From contig DFNX01000016.1 of NCBI GenBank assembly GCA_002376235.1, positions 1,527,249-1,591,248 on the forward strand: a DNA stretch of 64,000 bases, written 5' to 3'. The number at the start of each line of letters is the position of its first letter. Positions within the stretch are counted from its first letter, which is position 1. The notes beneath the pieces are model-generated. The model worked only from the letters and a program-made list of their open reading frames with translations, was not told the origin of the DNA and did not search any database. Positions 16,685-24,314 of this stretch are shown one piece after another. The position numbers and the translations under genes were made by a program. This DNA comes from Neorhizobium sp. UBA3556 (lineage in GTDB: Bacteria > Pseudomonadota > Alphaproteobacteria > Rhizobiales > Rhizobiaceae).

Positions 16685-18331
16685 TCAGTGAACCGCGGCG
16701 AGATACTGATGGATCGCGGCAACCACCACCGATCCCTCTCCCACCGCGGATGCCACGCGCTTCACGGAACCGGCACGCACGTCCCCCACGGCAAAGATAC
16801 CCGGCCTGCTGGCAGCATAGGGATGTCGTGTCATGTCGTCGGATGACAGACCGGTGCAGATAAAGCCATGGTCGTCGAGTTCCAGACAGCCGTCGAGCCA
16901 GTCGGTATTGGGCTCCGCACCGATCATCACGAACAGGTTGGAAGCGTCGCAGCGAGAGGCCTGACCGGTTGAGCGATCGATCCAGGTCACGGTTTCAAGC
17001 GCCTGCCCACCATCCAGTTCGGTAATCTCGCATCCCTCGCAAAGCGTTATATGCGGCGAGATCTTGATGCGCTGCACCAGATAGTCGGACATTGTTGCGG
17101 AAATCTGGCTGCGCACCAACATGTGGACATGACGCGCCGTTCGCGAGAGAAACACGGCTGCCTGCCCTGCGGAATTGCCGCCGCCAACTATGACAACCTC
17201 CTGCCCCGAGCAGATCTGCCCTTCCATGGCGGTTGCCGCATACTGGATGCCCCGCCCCTCGAACCGGGCGTAGTCTGGAACATCGAGCTTGCGATACCGC
17301 GCGCCGGTCGCAACCACCACCGTCTTCGTATTGACCGAACGGCCATCACTCAGGCCCACCACATAAGGCGAGTTTGAGCAATCGAGCGATGCGGCACGTC
17401 GCGACACGCAAAGCCGTGCGCCAAATTTCTGCGCCTGGATATGCGCCCGCCCCGCCAGCGCCAGTCCGGAAATACCGGTCGGGAAACCGAGATAGTTTTC
17501 GATCTTTGACGAGGTGCCGGCCTGGCCGCCTGGCGCCATGGTCTCAATCACCAGCGTCTTCAGCCCTTCCGAAGCGGCATAGACAGCCGAGGCAAGCCCG
17601 GCCGGTCCGGCGCCCAATACGACAACGTCGTAAAGCGCATTATCTTCCGGCGGCTCGAAAAGCCCCAGTTCATCGGCCAGCGTTTCGTTCATCGGCTGCT
17701 TGAGCACGCCATGATCCGGCGTGATCAGAGCCGGCAGTTCATCCGGGTCGATCCCGAACCTCTGCATGATCGCCGGCGCATTGGGATCGTTCACACCCAT
17801 TACGGTCACGGGATAGAGATTGCGGATGAGGAACCGCTGTATGCCCAGAAGATCACCGCTTTCCGTGTGCCCGATGAGAATGCCGCCGCCGGTCGCGTGC
17901 CGCACGAAGCCTGCCCGGCGAAGAATGTAGGAACGGATGATCGTCTCACCGATATCCGGCTCGCCGGTAATCAGCGCCCGAAACTTCTCGTGGCACACAC
18001 GAATGACCCGCGAGCCGGCAAGGCACAGGCCGGACAGGAGAATGCTGCGATGGGTGAACATGTTCTGCTCACCGCTGAACTGGCCTCGCTTATAGCTGTA
18101 GAGATGATGCCGGCCCTTGATCGGATCGTCGGCGAACATCTGCAACTCGCCATCCAGAACCAGAAGAAAATCGATCGAATGGTCACCGCGACGGAAGACA
18201 TAGCGATCTTCCGCAACAAGCTCCTCCGTCCCGTAGGCGCGGATACGCTCGATCATCTCTTCGGTCAGTGAGGGGAAAGTCTGGGCCGGGCGGATCCACG
18301 GATCGGTGGGATCGACAGGAAGATCGGGCAT
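16685..18331 (-). CDS. Cyclic nucleotide-binding domain fused to thioredoxin reductase-like flavoprotein without CxxC
   Basis: The protein has 548 residues. Residues about 20-145 form a cNMP-binding (Crp-like) domain without an HTH. Residues 150-215 look like a small thioredoxin-fold linker. From 233 a class II pyridine nucleotide-disulfide reductase follows, with GAGPAG at 240-245, GGQAGTSSKIENYLGFPTG near 269, the NADPH motif GGGNSAG at 383-389 and the FAD motif GIFAVGDVR near 511. Where thioredoxin reductases have CATC, this protein reads AATAMEG (365-371), so the redox disulfide is absent. The start follows GGGGAG. It may transfer electrons to a partner, possibly the neighbouring zf-UBP protein. 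Confidence 0.85.
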   Translation of the reverse strand: MPDLPVDPTDPWIRPAQTFPSLTEEMIERIRAYGTEELVAEDRYVFRRGDHSIDFLLVLDGELQMFADDPIKGRHHLYSYKRGQFSGEQNMFTHRSILLSGLCLAGSRVIRVCHEKFRALITGEPDIGETIIRSYILRRAGFVRHATGGGILIGHTESGDLLGIQRFLIRNLYPVTVMGVNDPNAPAIMQRFGIDPDELPALITPDHGVLKQPMNETLADELGLFEPPEDNALYDVVVLGAGPAGLASAVYAASEGLKTLVIETMAPGGQAGTSSKIENYLGFPTGISGLALAGRAHIQAQKFGARLCVSRRAASLDCSNSPYVVGLSDGRSVNTKTVVVATGARYRKLDVPDYARFEGRGIQYAATAMEGQICSGQEVVIVGGGNSAGQAAVFLSRTARHVHMLVRSQISATMSDYLVQRIKISPHITLCEGCEITELDGGQALETVTWIDRSTGQASRCDASNLFVMIGAEPNTDWLDGCLELDDHGFICTGLSSDDMTRHPYAASRPGIFAVGDVRAGSVKRVASAVGEGSVVVAAIHQYLAAVH

Positions 18332-18381
18332 GCAAAGCTCCCCACCATGAAATCAACCAAGGATTGCAGATTTTATCAATG

Positions 18382-18411
18382 AAAAGCCGGCATCCACAAA
18401 CGGATGCCGGC
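18382..18411 (-). terminator. Rho-independent terminator after dps
   Basis: On the minus strand GCCGGCATCC and GGATGCCGGC form a perfect 10-bp stem around a 6-base loop, followed by TTTTC. It lies just past the dps stop codon. Confidence 0.85.
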
Positions 18412-18421
18412 AGCAGAGGGA

Positions 18422-18940
18422 TTACTTGTTGGTGTCGCGCAGGATCTCGAACAGGAACCATGCGCGCTTTTCTGACTCGTCGATCCAGTTTTCGAGAAGG
18501 CTCGCGGTGCCCACATCATTGTGTTCGTCACAAACGTCGTGCAGCTCGCGCATGCCGGCGATGAGAGCCGCATTGTCCTCGCGCAGTTCCGCCAGCATTT
18601 CATGCGGATGGACGAAATCGGCATCATTGTCCTCGATGCGCTGTTTGCGGGAAATATCGCCGATCGAGCGCAGCGTATTGCCGCCGATCTTGCGGACGCG
18701 TTCGGCCAGCGGATCGGTCATGGCCAGAAGCTCGTCGCCGTGGTCATCGAGCATCAGATGGAAATCACGGAAATTCACGCCGGACATATGCCAGTGGAAA
18801 TTCTTGGTCTTGAGGTAAAGCGCAAAGACATCCGCGAGCAGCGCGTTGGCCCCGCCGGAAATGTCCTTGGTTGCCTCGGCGCCAAGACCTGTCGGGGTCT
18901 TGAGATCTGCCGAGCGGCGAGATTTGGCTGTCTGTTCCAT
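18422..18940 (-). CDS. dps: Dps-family DNA-binding ferritin-like protein
   Basis: The 172-residue protein has the intersubunit ferroxidase ligands in KNFHWHMSG and LMLDDHGDELLAMTDPLAER, characteristic of Dps dodecamers that store iron and shield DNA from peroxide. The N-terminal tail is basic (KSRRSADLK), suited to DNA binding. I chose the ATG at 18940 because AAGGA stands seven bases upstream. An in-frame ATG at 18955 lies ahead of that site. It is 26 bases behind the small gene at 18967-19152, with which it forms an operon. Confidence 0.92.
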   Translation of the reverse strand: MEQTAKSRRSADLKTPTGLGAEATKDISGGANALLADVFALYLKTKNFHWHMSGVNFRDFHLMLDDHGDELLAMTDPLAERVRKIGGNTLRSIGDISRKQRIEDNDADFVHPHEMLAELREDNAALIAGMRELHDVCDEHNDVGTASLLENWIDESEKRAWFLFEILRDTNK

Positions 18941-18966
18941 GATCATATCCTTCATTGAGATTTGAA

Positions 18967-19152
18967 TTACGCGGTTCTGAACGACGCCGGCGGATCGCTT
19001 GCGGGAAACGTCTCGCGCAACGCCTCGTCGACATCCTCATCGGTCTCGACATGGGCTGCGGGCACCCTCGCAACGACGAGATCGAGCGGTTCGGGCAGGC
19101 TTTCGAGACCGTCACGCAGAACGTCTTCCGCGTCTTGACGCTTGTTCGTCAT
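18967..19152 (-). CDS. Small conserved protein with DEALRETFPASDPPA motif
   Basis: The 61-residue acidic protein is preceded by GGAGG six bases from ATG. The C-terminal DEALRETFPASDPPASF motif recurs in many short alphaproteobacterial proteins of unknown function, to my recognition. It is the first gene of the dps operon, which points to a role in stress response. No enzymatic motif is visible. Confidence 0.78.
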   Translation of the reverse strand: MTNKRQDAEDVLRDGLESLPEPLDLVVARVPAAHVETDEDVDEALRETFPASDPPASFRTA

Positions 19153-19189
19153 GTCATGCCTCCGATTTTGCTGCGAACACCCGCACCGT

Positions 19190-19224
19190 CACTTTCAAAA
19201 ATGAAGCTGCGGCGTTTGCGTTCC
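19190..19224 (-). promoter_or_regulatory. Candidate EcfG/RpoE2 general-stress promoter of the dps operon
   Basis: Reading leftward, GGAAC (19224-19220) is followed after 18-19 bases by a TT run (19200-19197). This fits the loose rhizobial EcfG consensus GGAAC-N18-19-TT. It lies about 70 bases upstream of the operon's first start. The motif is short and could occur by chance. Confidence 0.3.
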
Positions 19225-19445
19225 ACTGATGAGACAATATCGCTCTGCCTTGCCCGCGACTTGGACAAATCCATCCGCGCGAGCAATGCAGCCTGCTTTT
19301 CATTGGCAACCCAAACGAGACGGTGGCGTAATTTTGGACAATTCAGGATTATTTCAGAGAAGCATATCACGAAATTCTCCGATAGTCTGTCGCAAGAATG
19401 GGGCAATAGCGACCAGATCTGAATGGTCGACCGAGGGGACGGGGC

Positions 19446-21026
19446 TTGCAAAGCGACATGACGAATTGGATACGGCGAGCCGGGGAGCGTTCTGACACCG
19501 CGGGCCGCCACAGATATCGCGTGGCGTTCGGTATCGCCTCCGGGCTGGCCATCTTCGCCGTAGACACGTTCACCACTCTGGCAAGCGCAGTCGCCGTACT
19601 TTACGTGCTGGTAATCGTGCTCGCCGGCGATCTCGGCAGCAAACGCATCATCCGGGCGACCTCCGCCGTTTGCGCAATCCTTACCCTTATCAGCTTTGCC
19701 ACCTCGCACGGACAGGATCTGGAATCCCAGGCGACGTTGCGCCTGCTGTTCAGCCTCGCCGCCAATATCGTGACGACACTTCTCCTGTTGCGACGCGTCG
19801 GTGACGAAGCGGCGCTGAAGGAAAGCGAGCATCGCTACCGGACAATCTTCGAAACGCTGGCTATCGCGATCTGGGAAAACGATTTTCGCCAGGTGAAGGC
19901 AGAACTCGACAAGCTGCACGAACGCGGCATCGTCGATATCCGCCTTTATCTGGCGGATCACCCTGACTTTGTCGTCAACATGCGCAAAGCCGTGCGGATT
20001 ACCGACGTCAACCAGACAGCACTGAAGCTGATGGGCGTCCCCTCCAAGGAAGAATTCTTCCGCACGCTCGACGATTTTCTGCCCGACGACGATGGTGGCT
20101 TCGCGCATTTTCTCACTGGCATTTTCGAGGGCCAGACCGAATTCCAGTCGGAAACCATTGTGCGCAGCCAGGACGGTAGACTGATCCCGATCCTTGTCGC
20201 GCTCAGCTTTCCGAAAGATGGCTCCGGCTTCGACCGCATACAGGCAAGTGTCGTCGATATGACCGAACGCTACCAGTTTCAGGAAGCGCTGGAGACGTCG
20301 CGGCAGGAACTGGAACAAGCGTCCCGCGCCGCGATGATCGGCGAAATCTCCGCCTCGATTGCCCATGAGGTCAACCAGCCGCTATCTGCCATCATGACTT
20401 TCGTGCAGGCCGGTACGCGCTGGCTGAACCGGCAGCCGCCAGATATCGACGAAGCTAAGCTCGCGCTGCAGGATGCCGTAGTGGCGACCGAACATGCAGC
20501 CCAGGTAGTCAAGCGCGTGCGGATGCTGCTCGGAAAATCGAAATCAGAAGATACCGAAGTGACGGTCGATGCCGCGATCTCCGATGCCGTTCAGCTGAAA
20601 CAGAAGGAACTTGCAACTGATGGGGTGCAGGTGAGCCTTTCGCTGATGGCGCAGGGCGGAACAATCCGAGGTGACCGTGTTCTGTTGCAGCAGGCTTTCC
20701 TGAACATCATATCCAACGCGATACACGCGATGGAGACGGCCGACGCACGCGCGCTTTCAATCCACAGCAGCCTTGCCGACGACGGCATCACCATACGCTT
20801 TACCGATAGCGGTGCGGGTCTAGGTTCAATCGCGCCGGAAACCCTGTTCAAGCCGTTCAACACGACCAAGCCGAACGGCATGGGTCTCGGCCTTGCAATG
20901 TGCCGCTCGATCATGATGGCGCATAGCGGCACGATCTCGATCCGCGACCGGATGGACGGACAAGGCGCGGTCGTCGAGGTCAGGCTGCCGCTCGCCGCAG
21001 ACGAAGCGGTGCCGCTGACGGCGTGA
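19446..21026 (+). CDS. Membrane PAS-domain sensor histidine kinase
   Basis: The protein has 526 residues. Three to four membrane helices lie at about 25-115. A PAS region (about 125-275) ends in the typical VVDMTERYQFQEAL linker. HisKA carries the phosphorylated His307 in SASIAHEVNQPLSAI. The HATPase_c domain has the N box NIISNAIHAME, DSGAGLG and NGMGLGLAM. This architecture matches FixL/DctB-like kinases that work with FixJ-type regulators, such as the orphan ones at 15234 and 15975. The TTG at 19446 follows GAGGGGACGGGG, and an ATG at 19458 is the alternative start. Confidence 0.87.
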   Translation: MQSDMTNWIRRAGERSDTAGRHRYRVAFGIASGLAIFAVDTFTTLASAVAVLYVLVIVLAGDLGSKRIIRATSAVCAILTLISFATSHGQDLESQATLRLLFSLAANIVTTLLLLRRVGDEAALKESEHRYRTIFETLAIAIWENDFRQVKAELDKLHERGIVDIRLYLADHPDFVVNMRKAVRITDVNQTALKLMGVPSKEEFFRTLDDFLPDDDGGFAHFLTGIFEGQTEFQSETIVRSQDGRLIPILVALSFPKDGSGFDRIQASVVDMTERYQFQEALETSRQELEQASRAAMIGEISASIAHEVNQPLSAIMTFVQAGTRWLNRQPPDIDEAKLALQDAVVATEHAAQVVKRVRMLLGKSKSEDTEVTVDAAISDAVQLKQKELATDGVQVSLSLMAQGGTIRGDRVLLQQAFLNIISNAIHAMETADARALSIHSSLADDGITIRFTDSGAGLGSIAPETLFKPFNTTKPNGMGLGLAMCRSIMMAHSGTISIRDRMDGQGAVVEVRLPLAADEAVPLTA

Positions 21027-21035
21027 TGTCTACTG

Positions 21036-21809
21036 TTACACGTTTGAAGACGGCAGCTTTGCCACAGCCGCTTTCAGCGCCACGCCACTGACGCGGGTCT
21101 TCATCATGTCCTTGACCAGCGCGGCAATGATCTCGGCAGCCTCACGGATCGGCAGGCCGCCATCGCGAATATTGGAAACGCAGTTACGGCCGGAATCCGG
21201 GTTTCCCGATTTCGGACCATAGGTGATATAGGCTCCAAGACTGTCTGCGGCGGAAAGCCCCGGACGCTCCCCGACAAGCACGATCGTCAGCTTTGCCCCG
21301 AGCGCCTCCCCTGCGGGATCACCGAGCGCAACCCTCGCCTGATTGGCCATCACGATCGGCGCCGTCGAGAGGTTAAGCGCAGCAAGTTTCGGCACCAGCG
21401 CCTCGATCAACGGCACGGCATTGAGATCGACCGCGCTGGACGACAACCCGTCCGCCACGACAATCGCCACGTCATAGCCCTTGGACTTCCCCGCCTGCCT
21501 CAGCCGCTCGGCAGATTCTGGAGCGAGTAGCCGCCCCAGATCCGGCCGCCGTACATAGATGCTGCGATCAGGAGCCATGCTGTCGACCCCGATCACGGAC
21601 AAGCCGATGCGGTTAAGCCGGTCGGTGAGCGACGCCCGGTCGACACTCGTCCAGACCGCTTCGCGTGCTCGTGCATGGTCAAGCAGAAAGGAAAGCTGCG
21701 CCTGCGTCGGAAGACCGGCGCCATGGCGACCGAGCGAAACGCGCGCGTCGGTCATCTCCCTGAGGTCCAGCGTCTTCTCGGCAGCAGAGGGTTCGATCAC
21801 CTTTGCCAT
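21036..21809 (-). CDS. eutC: Ethanolamine ammonia-lyase small subunit EutC
   Basis: The 257-residue protein has the EutC stretches DARVSLGRHGAGLPTQAQL near 22-40, VVADGLSSSAVD near 157 and LVGERPGLSAADSLGAYITY near 211-230, which form part of the adenosylcobalamin pocket. With EutB it converts ethanolamine to acetaldehyde and ammonia. It starts one base after the eutB stop (TGAcATG), so translation is coupled. The sensor kinase gene converges on it with a 9-base gap. Confidence 0.95.
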   Translation of the reverse strand: MAKVIEPSAAEKTLDLREMTDARVSLGRHGAGLPTQAQLSFLLDHARAREAVWTSVDRASLTDRLNRIGLSVIGVDSMAPDRSIYVRRPDLGRLLAPESAERLRQAGKSKGYDVAIVVADGLSSSAVDLNAVPLIEALVPKLAALNLSTAPIVMANQARVALGDPAGEALGAKLTIVLVGERPGLSAADSLGAYITYGPKSGNPDSGRNCVSNIRDGGLPIREAAEIIAALVKDMMKTRVSGVALKAAVAKLPSSNV

Positions 21810-21810
21810 G

Positions 21811-23220
21811 TCAGGCTCCGATCAATGCGCTGCTGCGGACATAGTTGGAAAGCGCTGCCGGTTCACCGATCAATGCACCGTCGCGATCCGTCAGCCCGAT
21901 CTCGGCAAGCCATTGTTCGAACTCGGGTGCCGGCGGCCTTTTCAGCGTCTCGCGGCAATAGACGGCATCGTGATGCGACAGGGACTGGTAGTTCAGCATG
22001 ATATCGTCGGCACCCGGAACAGTGATGACGAAATTGACATTGGCCGCGCAGAGCAAGGTCAGCAGCGTATCCATGTCTTCCTGATCGGCATCGGCATGGT
22101 TGGTGTAGCAGACGTCGACGCCCATCGGCAGGCCCAGGAGCTTGCCGCAGAAATGATCCTCGATACCGGCGCGGATGATCTGCTTGCCGTTGAACAGATA
22201 TTCCGGACCGATGAAACCGACGACCGTGTTGACGAGCAGCGGATCGAATTCGCGGGCGACCGCATAGGCGCGCACTTCCATCGTCTGCTGATCGACGCCG
22301 AAATGTGCGTCGGCGGACAAGGCCGCGCCCTGCCCCGTTTCGAAATACATCACGTTGGCGCCAGATTTTTCGGAAAAAGAGGGCATGCCGCGATTAAGCG
22401 AAAGTCCGGCCTCATGCGCTTCCTTCAGAAGTGAAAGATCGACGCCGAAACCGCGATTGGCCTTTTCCGATCCGGCCACCGACTGGAAGACCAGATCGAC
22501 CGGCGCGCCTCGTTCGATCGCCTGGATTGCCGTCGTCACATGGCCGAGGCAACAGGTCTGGGTCGGGATCGCCAGTTTCTCACGCAACTCGTCAAGCAGA
22601 GAGACGATGCGGATATAGTCATCCGTAGCATCGGTCGCCGGATTGACGCCGATCACGGCATCACCCGACCCCATCAGCAGCCCGTCTATGGCTGACGCGA
22701 TGATGCCGCGGCTATCATCGGTCGGATGGTTCGGCTGGTTGCGGGTGGAAAGCCGCCCCGCAAGCCCGATCGTGTTGCGGAAGCGGGTGACGACGCGGCG
22801 CTTGGCGGAAACCGCGATCATGTCCTGCAGCCGCATGATCTTTGATACGGCCGCGACCATTTCCGGTGTCAGCCCCCAGGTGACGGCCTCAAGCCGGTCA
22901 TGCGTCGTTTCAGGCTTGAGCAGCCATTCGCGGAATTCGCCGACAGTGAGCGACGAGACAGTGGAAAAGGCTGCCGGATCATGCCGCTCGGCGATCAGCC
23001 GGGAAACCTCGTCATCATCCGACGGGATCAGTTCCTCGCCGAGAAATGCCTTCAACGGCAGATCGGCGAGCGCCATTTGGGCAGCCAGCCGCTCGACCGG
23101 CCCTTCCGCCGCAATGCCCGCCAGTTGATCACCGGAACGTTCCGGCGTCGCCTTTGCCAGCAGCGTCTTCAGGTCATCGAAGCGAAAGACAGTCTGCTCG
23201 ATCGTCGTCTTGTAGGCCAT
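21811..23220 (-). CDS. eutB: Ethanolamine ammonia-lyase large subunit EutB
   Basis: The 469-residue protein is the (beta/alpha)8 barrel catalytic subunit, with RNTIGLAGRLSTRNQPNHPT near 147-166, SAIDGLLMGSGDAVIGVNPA near 172-191 and GVDVCYTNHADADQEDMD near 365. No microcompartment shell genes, eutA reactivase or ethanolamine permease are in the window, so this is the simple cytosolic version. Acetaldehyde produced could be handled by aldB at 35007. The upstream 181 bases show no cobalamin riboswitch that I can recognise. Confidence 0.95.
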   Translation of the reverse strand: MAYKTTIEQTVFRFDDLKTLLAKATPERSGDQLAGIAAEGPVERLAAQMALADLPLKAFLGEELIPSDDDEVSRLIAERHDPAAFSTVSSLTVGEFREWLLKPETTHDRLEAVTWGLTPEMVAAVSKIMRLQDMIAVSAKRRVVTRFRNTIGLAGRLSTRNQPNHPTDDSRGIIASAIDGLLMGSGDAVIGVNPATDATDDYIRIVSLLDELREKLAIPTQTCCLGHVTTAIQAIERGAPVDLVFQSVAGSEKANRGFGVDLSLLKEAHEAGLSLNRGMPSFSEKSGANVMYFETGQGAALSADAHFGVDQQTMEVRAYAVAREFDPLLVNTVVGFIGPEYLFNGKQIIRAGIEDHFCGKLLGLPMGVDVCYTNHADADQEDMDTLLTLLCAANVNFVITVPGADDIMLNYQSLSHHDAVYCRETLKRPPAPEFEQWLAEIGLTDRDGALIGEPAALSNYVRSSALIGA

Positions 23221-23334
23221 GAAGGATCAACCCATTGAAAAAGCGCATGCAGTCGGCCTCCCTTGGAAAACTTCACTTCCTCCAAAGCTCTGTCTTCCAT
23301 CCCGATTAAGCACGACAAACACGTCGTTTTTCAA

Positions 23335-23348
23335 GATCAAACTTGATC
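23335..23348. promoter_or_regulatory. Inverted repeat in the eutB/channel divergent promoter region
   Basis: GATCAA-AC-TTGATC (23335-23348) is a perfect 6-bp inverted repeat, and ACGAC/GTCGT (23312-23327) lies just beside it. Both are in the 181-base gap between the divergent eutB and ion-channel genes. They may be operator halves. No eut regulator is adjacent, so the binding protein is unknown. Confidence 0.3.
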
Positions 23349-23401
23349 CATCACAACGCAGACATGCTTGACCTGAGGGCGCAGTCCAATATCTACGCCG
23401 C

Positions 23402-24202
23402 ATGGATTCTCAAGGCACCCCAGACACGTCCCGTTTCGATATCAACGCGTTGCGGGCATCGATCCGCCGCATAGCCAGGGGCCGCGATAGCTGGGCCTTG
23501 CGCTGGCAGGCTTTGCTTGCCTTTATCGACATCTGCATCCTGGCTTTCTTTGTGCTCGGCCCCTACCTGCGCGACGGGCCCTCATACCTGATCATAGACT
23601 ACATGATTGCCGTCTGGGTCGGTGCAGAACTGATAGCGCGTTCGCTTGCCGCCCCGTCCTTCAGCCGCTTCCTGAAAATGCCGATGACCTGGGTCGACCT
23701 CGTCATTCTGGCAACCCTGCTTTTTCCCGACACGCTCTTCAACTTCGCCTTCCTGCGCGTCATGCGCATATGGGCGATCGGCAGAAGCCCGCTTCTGAAG
23801 GAAATCATGCGCCGTTTCGGCTGCCTGCATCTGGAAGACGTAACACGCGCCTGCCTGAACTTCGCAGTCTTCCTCTTCATGGTGACGGGCTTCGTCTACA
23901 CGACTTTTTTTTACGACCGCCCAACCGCGGAAGGTTTCGTCGACGCGCTTTATTTCACCGTGGCGACCATCACCACCACCGGATTCGGCGACATCACGCT
24001 TCCCGGCACGCTCGGCAAGCTGACCTCCGTCTTCACCATGATCATCGGCATTTCGCTCTTCGTCCGGCTGGCCCAGACGATCGTGCGGCCGCACAAGGTC
24101 CGCTTTCCCTGTACGGAATGCGGACTGCAGCGGCATGACGCCGATGCCGTGCATTGCAAGGCCTGCGGTCACCTTTTGAACATTCCGGATGAAGGCGACT
24201 GA
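23402..24202 (+). CDS. Six-helix potassium channel with C-terminal zinc ribbon
   Basis: The protein has 266 residues. Helices lie at about 37-55, 62-82, 97-115, 150-170 and 205-225, with a re-entrant pore loop ATITTTGFGDIT whose TTGFGD filter (192-197) is a variant of the K+ filter TVGYGD. A short charged segment RVMRIWAIGR near 119 resembles a reduced S4. After the last helix a CxxC...CxxC zinc ribbon follows (Cys237, Cys240, Cys252, Cys255), in place of the usual RCK/TrkA-N domain. The start lacks a strong ribosome site. It is divergent from eutB with no obvious functional link. Confidence 0.83.
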   Translation: MDSQGTPDTSRFDINALRASIRRIARGRDSWALRWQALLAFIDICILAFFVLGPYLRDGPSYLIIDYMIAVWVGAELIARSLAAPSFSRFLKMPMTWVDLVILATLLFPDTLFNFAFLRVMRIWAIGRSPLLKEIMRRFGCLHLEDVTRACLNFAVFLFMVTGFVYTTFFYDRPTAEGFVDALYFTVATITTTGFGDITLPGTLGKLTSVFTMIIGISLFVRLAQTIVRPHKVRFPCTECGLQRHDADAVHCKACGHLLNIPDEGD

Positions 24203-24314
24203 GGGGATAAATAGCGTCTTCCGATGACGTGATGATTGGCCTTATCTGTCGTATATCGGACAGGGCAACGACACGAACTGTCGCTAATCTCCCCTGCAGA
24301 GTCAGGAGACGGCA

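Noticed and set aside
18355..18380. Possible FNR-like sequence (TTGATAAAATCTGCAA on the minus strand)
   Set aside because: The second half does not match ATCAA at the right spacing.
23221..23401. Cobalamin riboswitch upstream of eutB
   Set aside because: The 181-base gap contains no recognisable B12-box or expected stems; only short inverted repeats are present.
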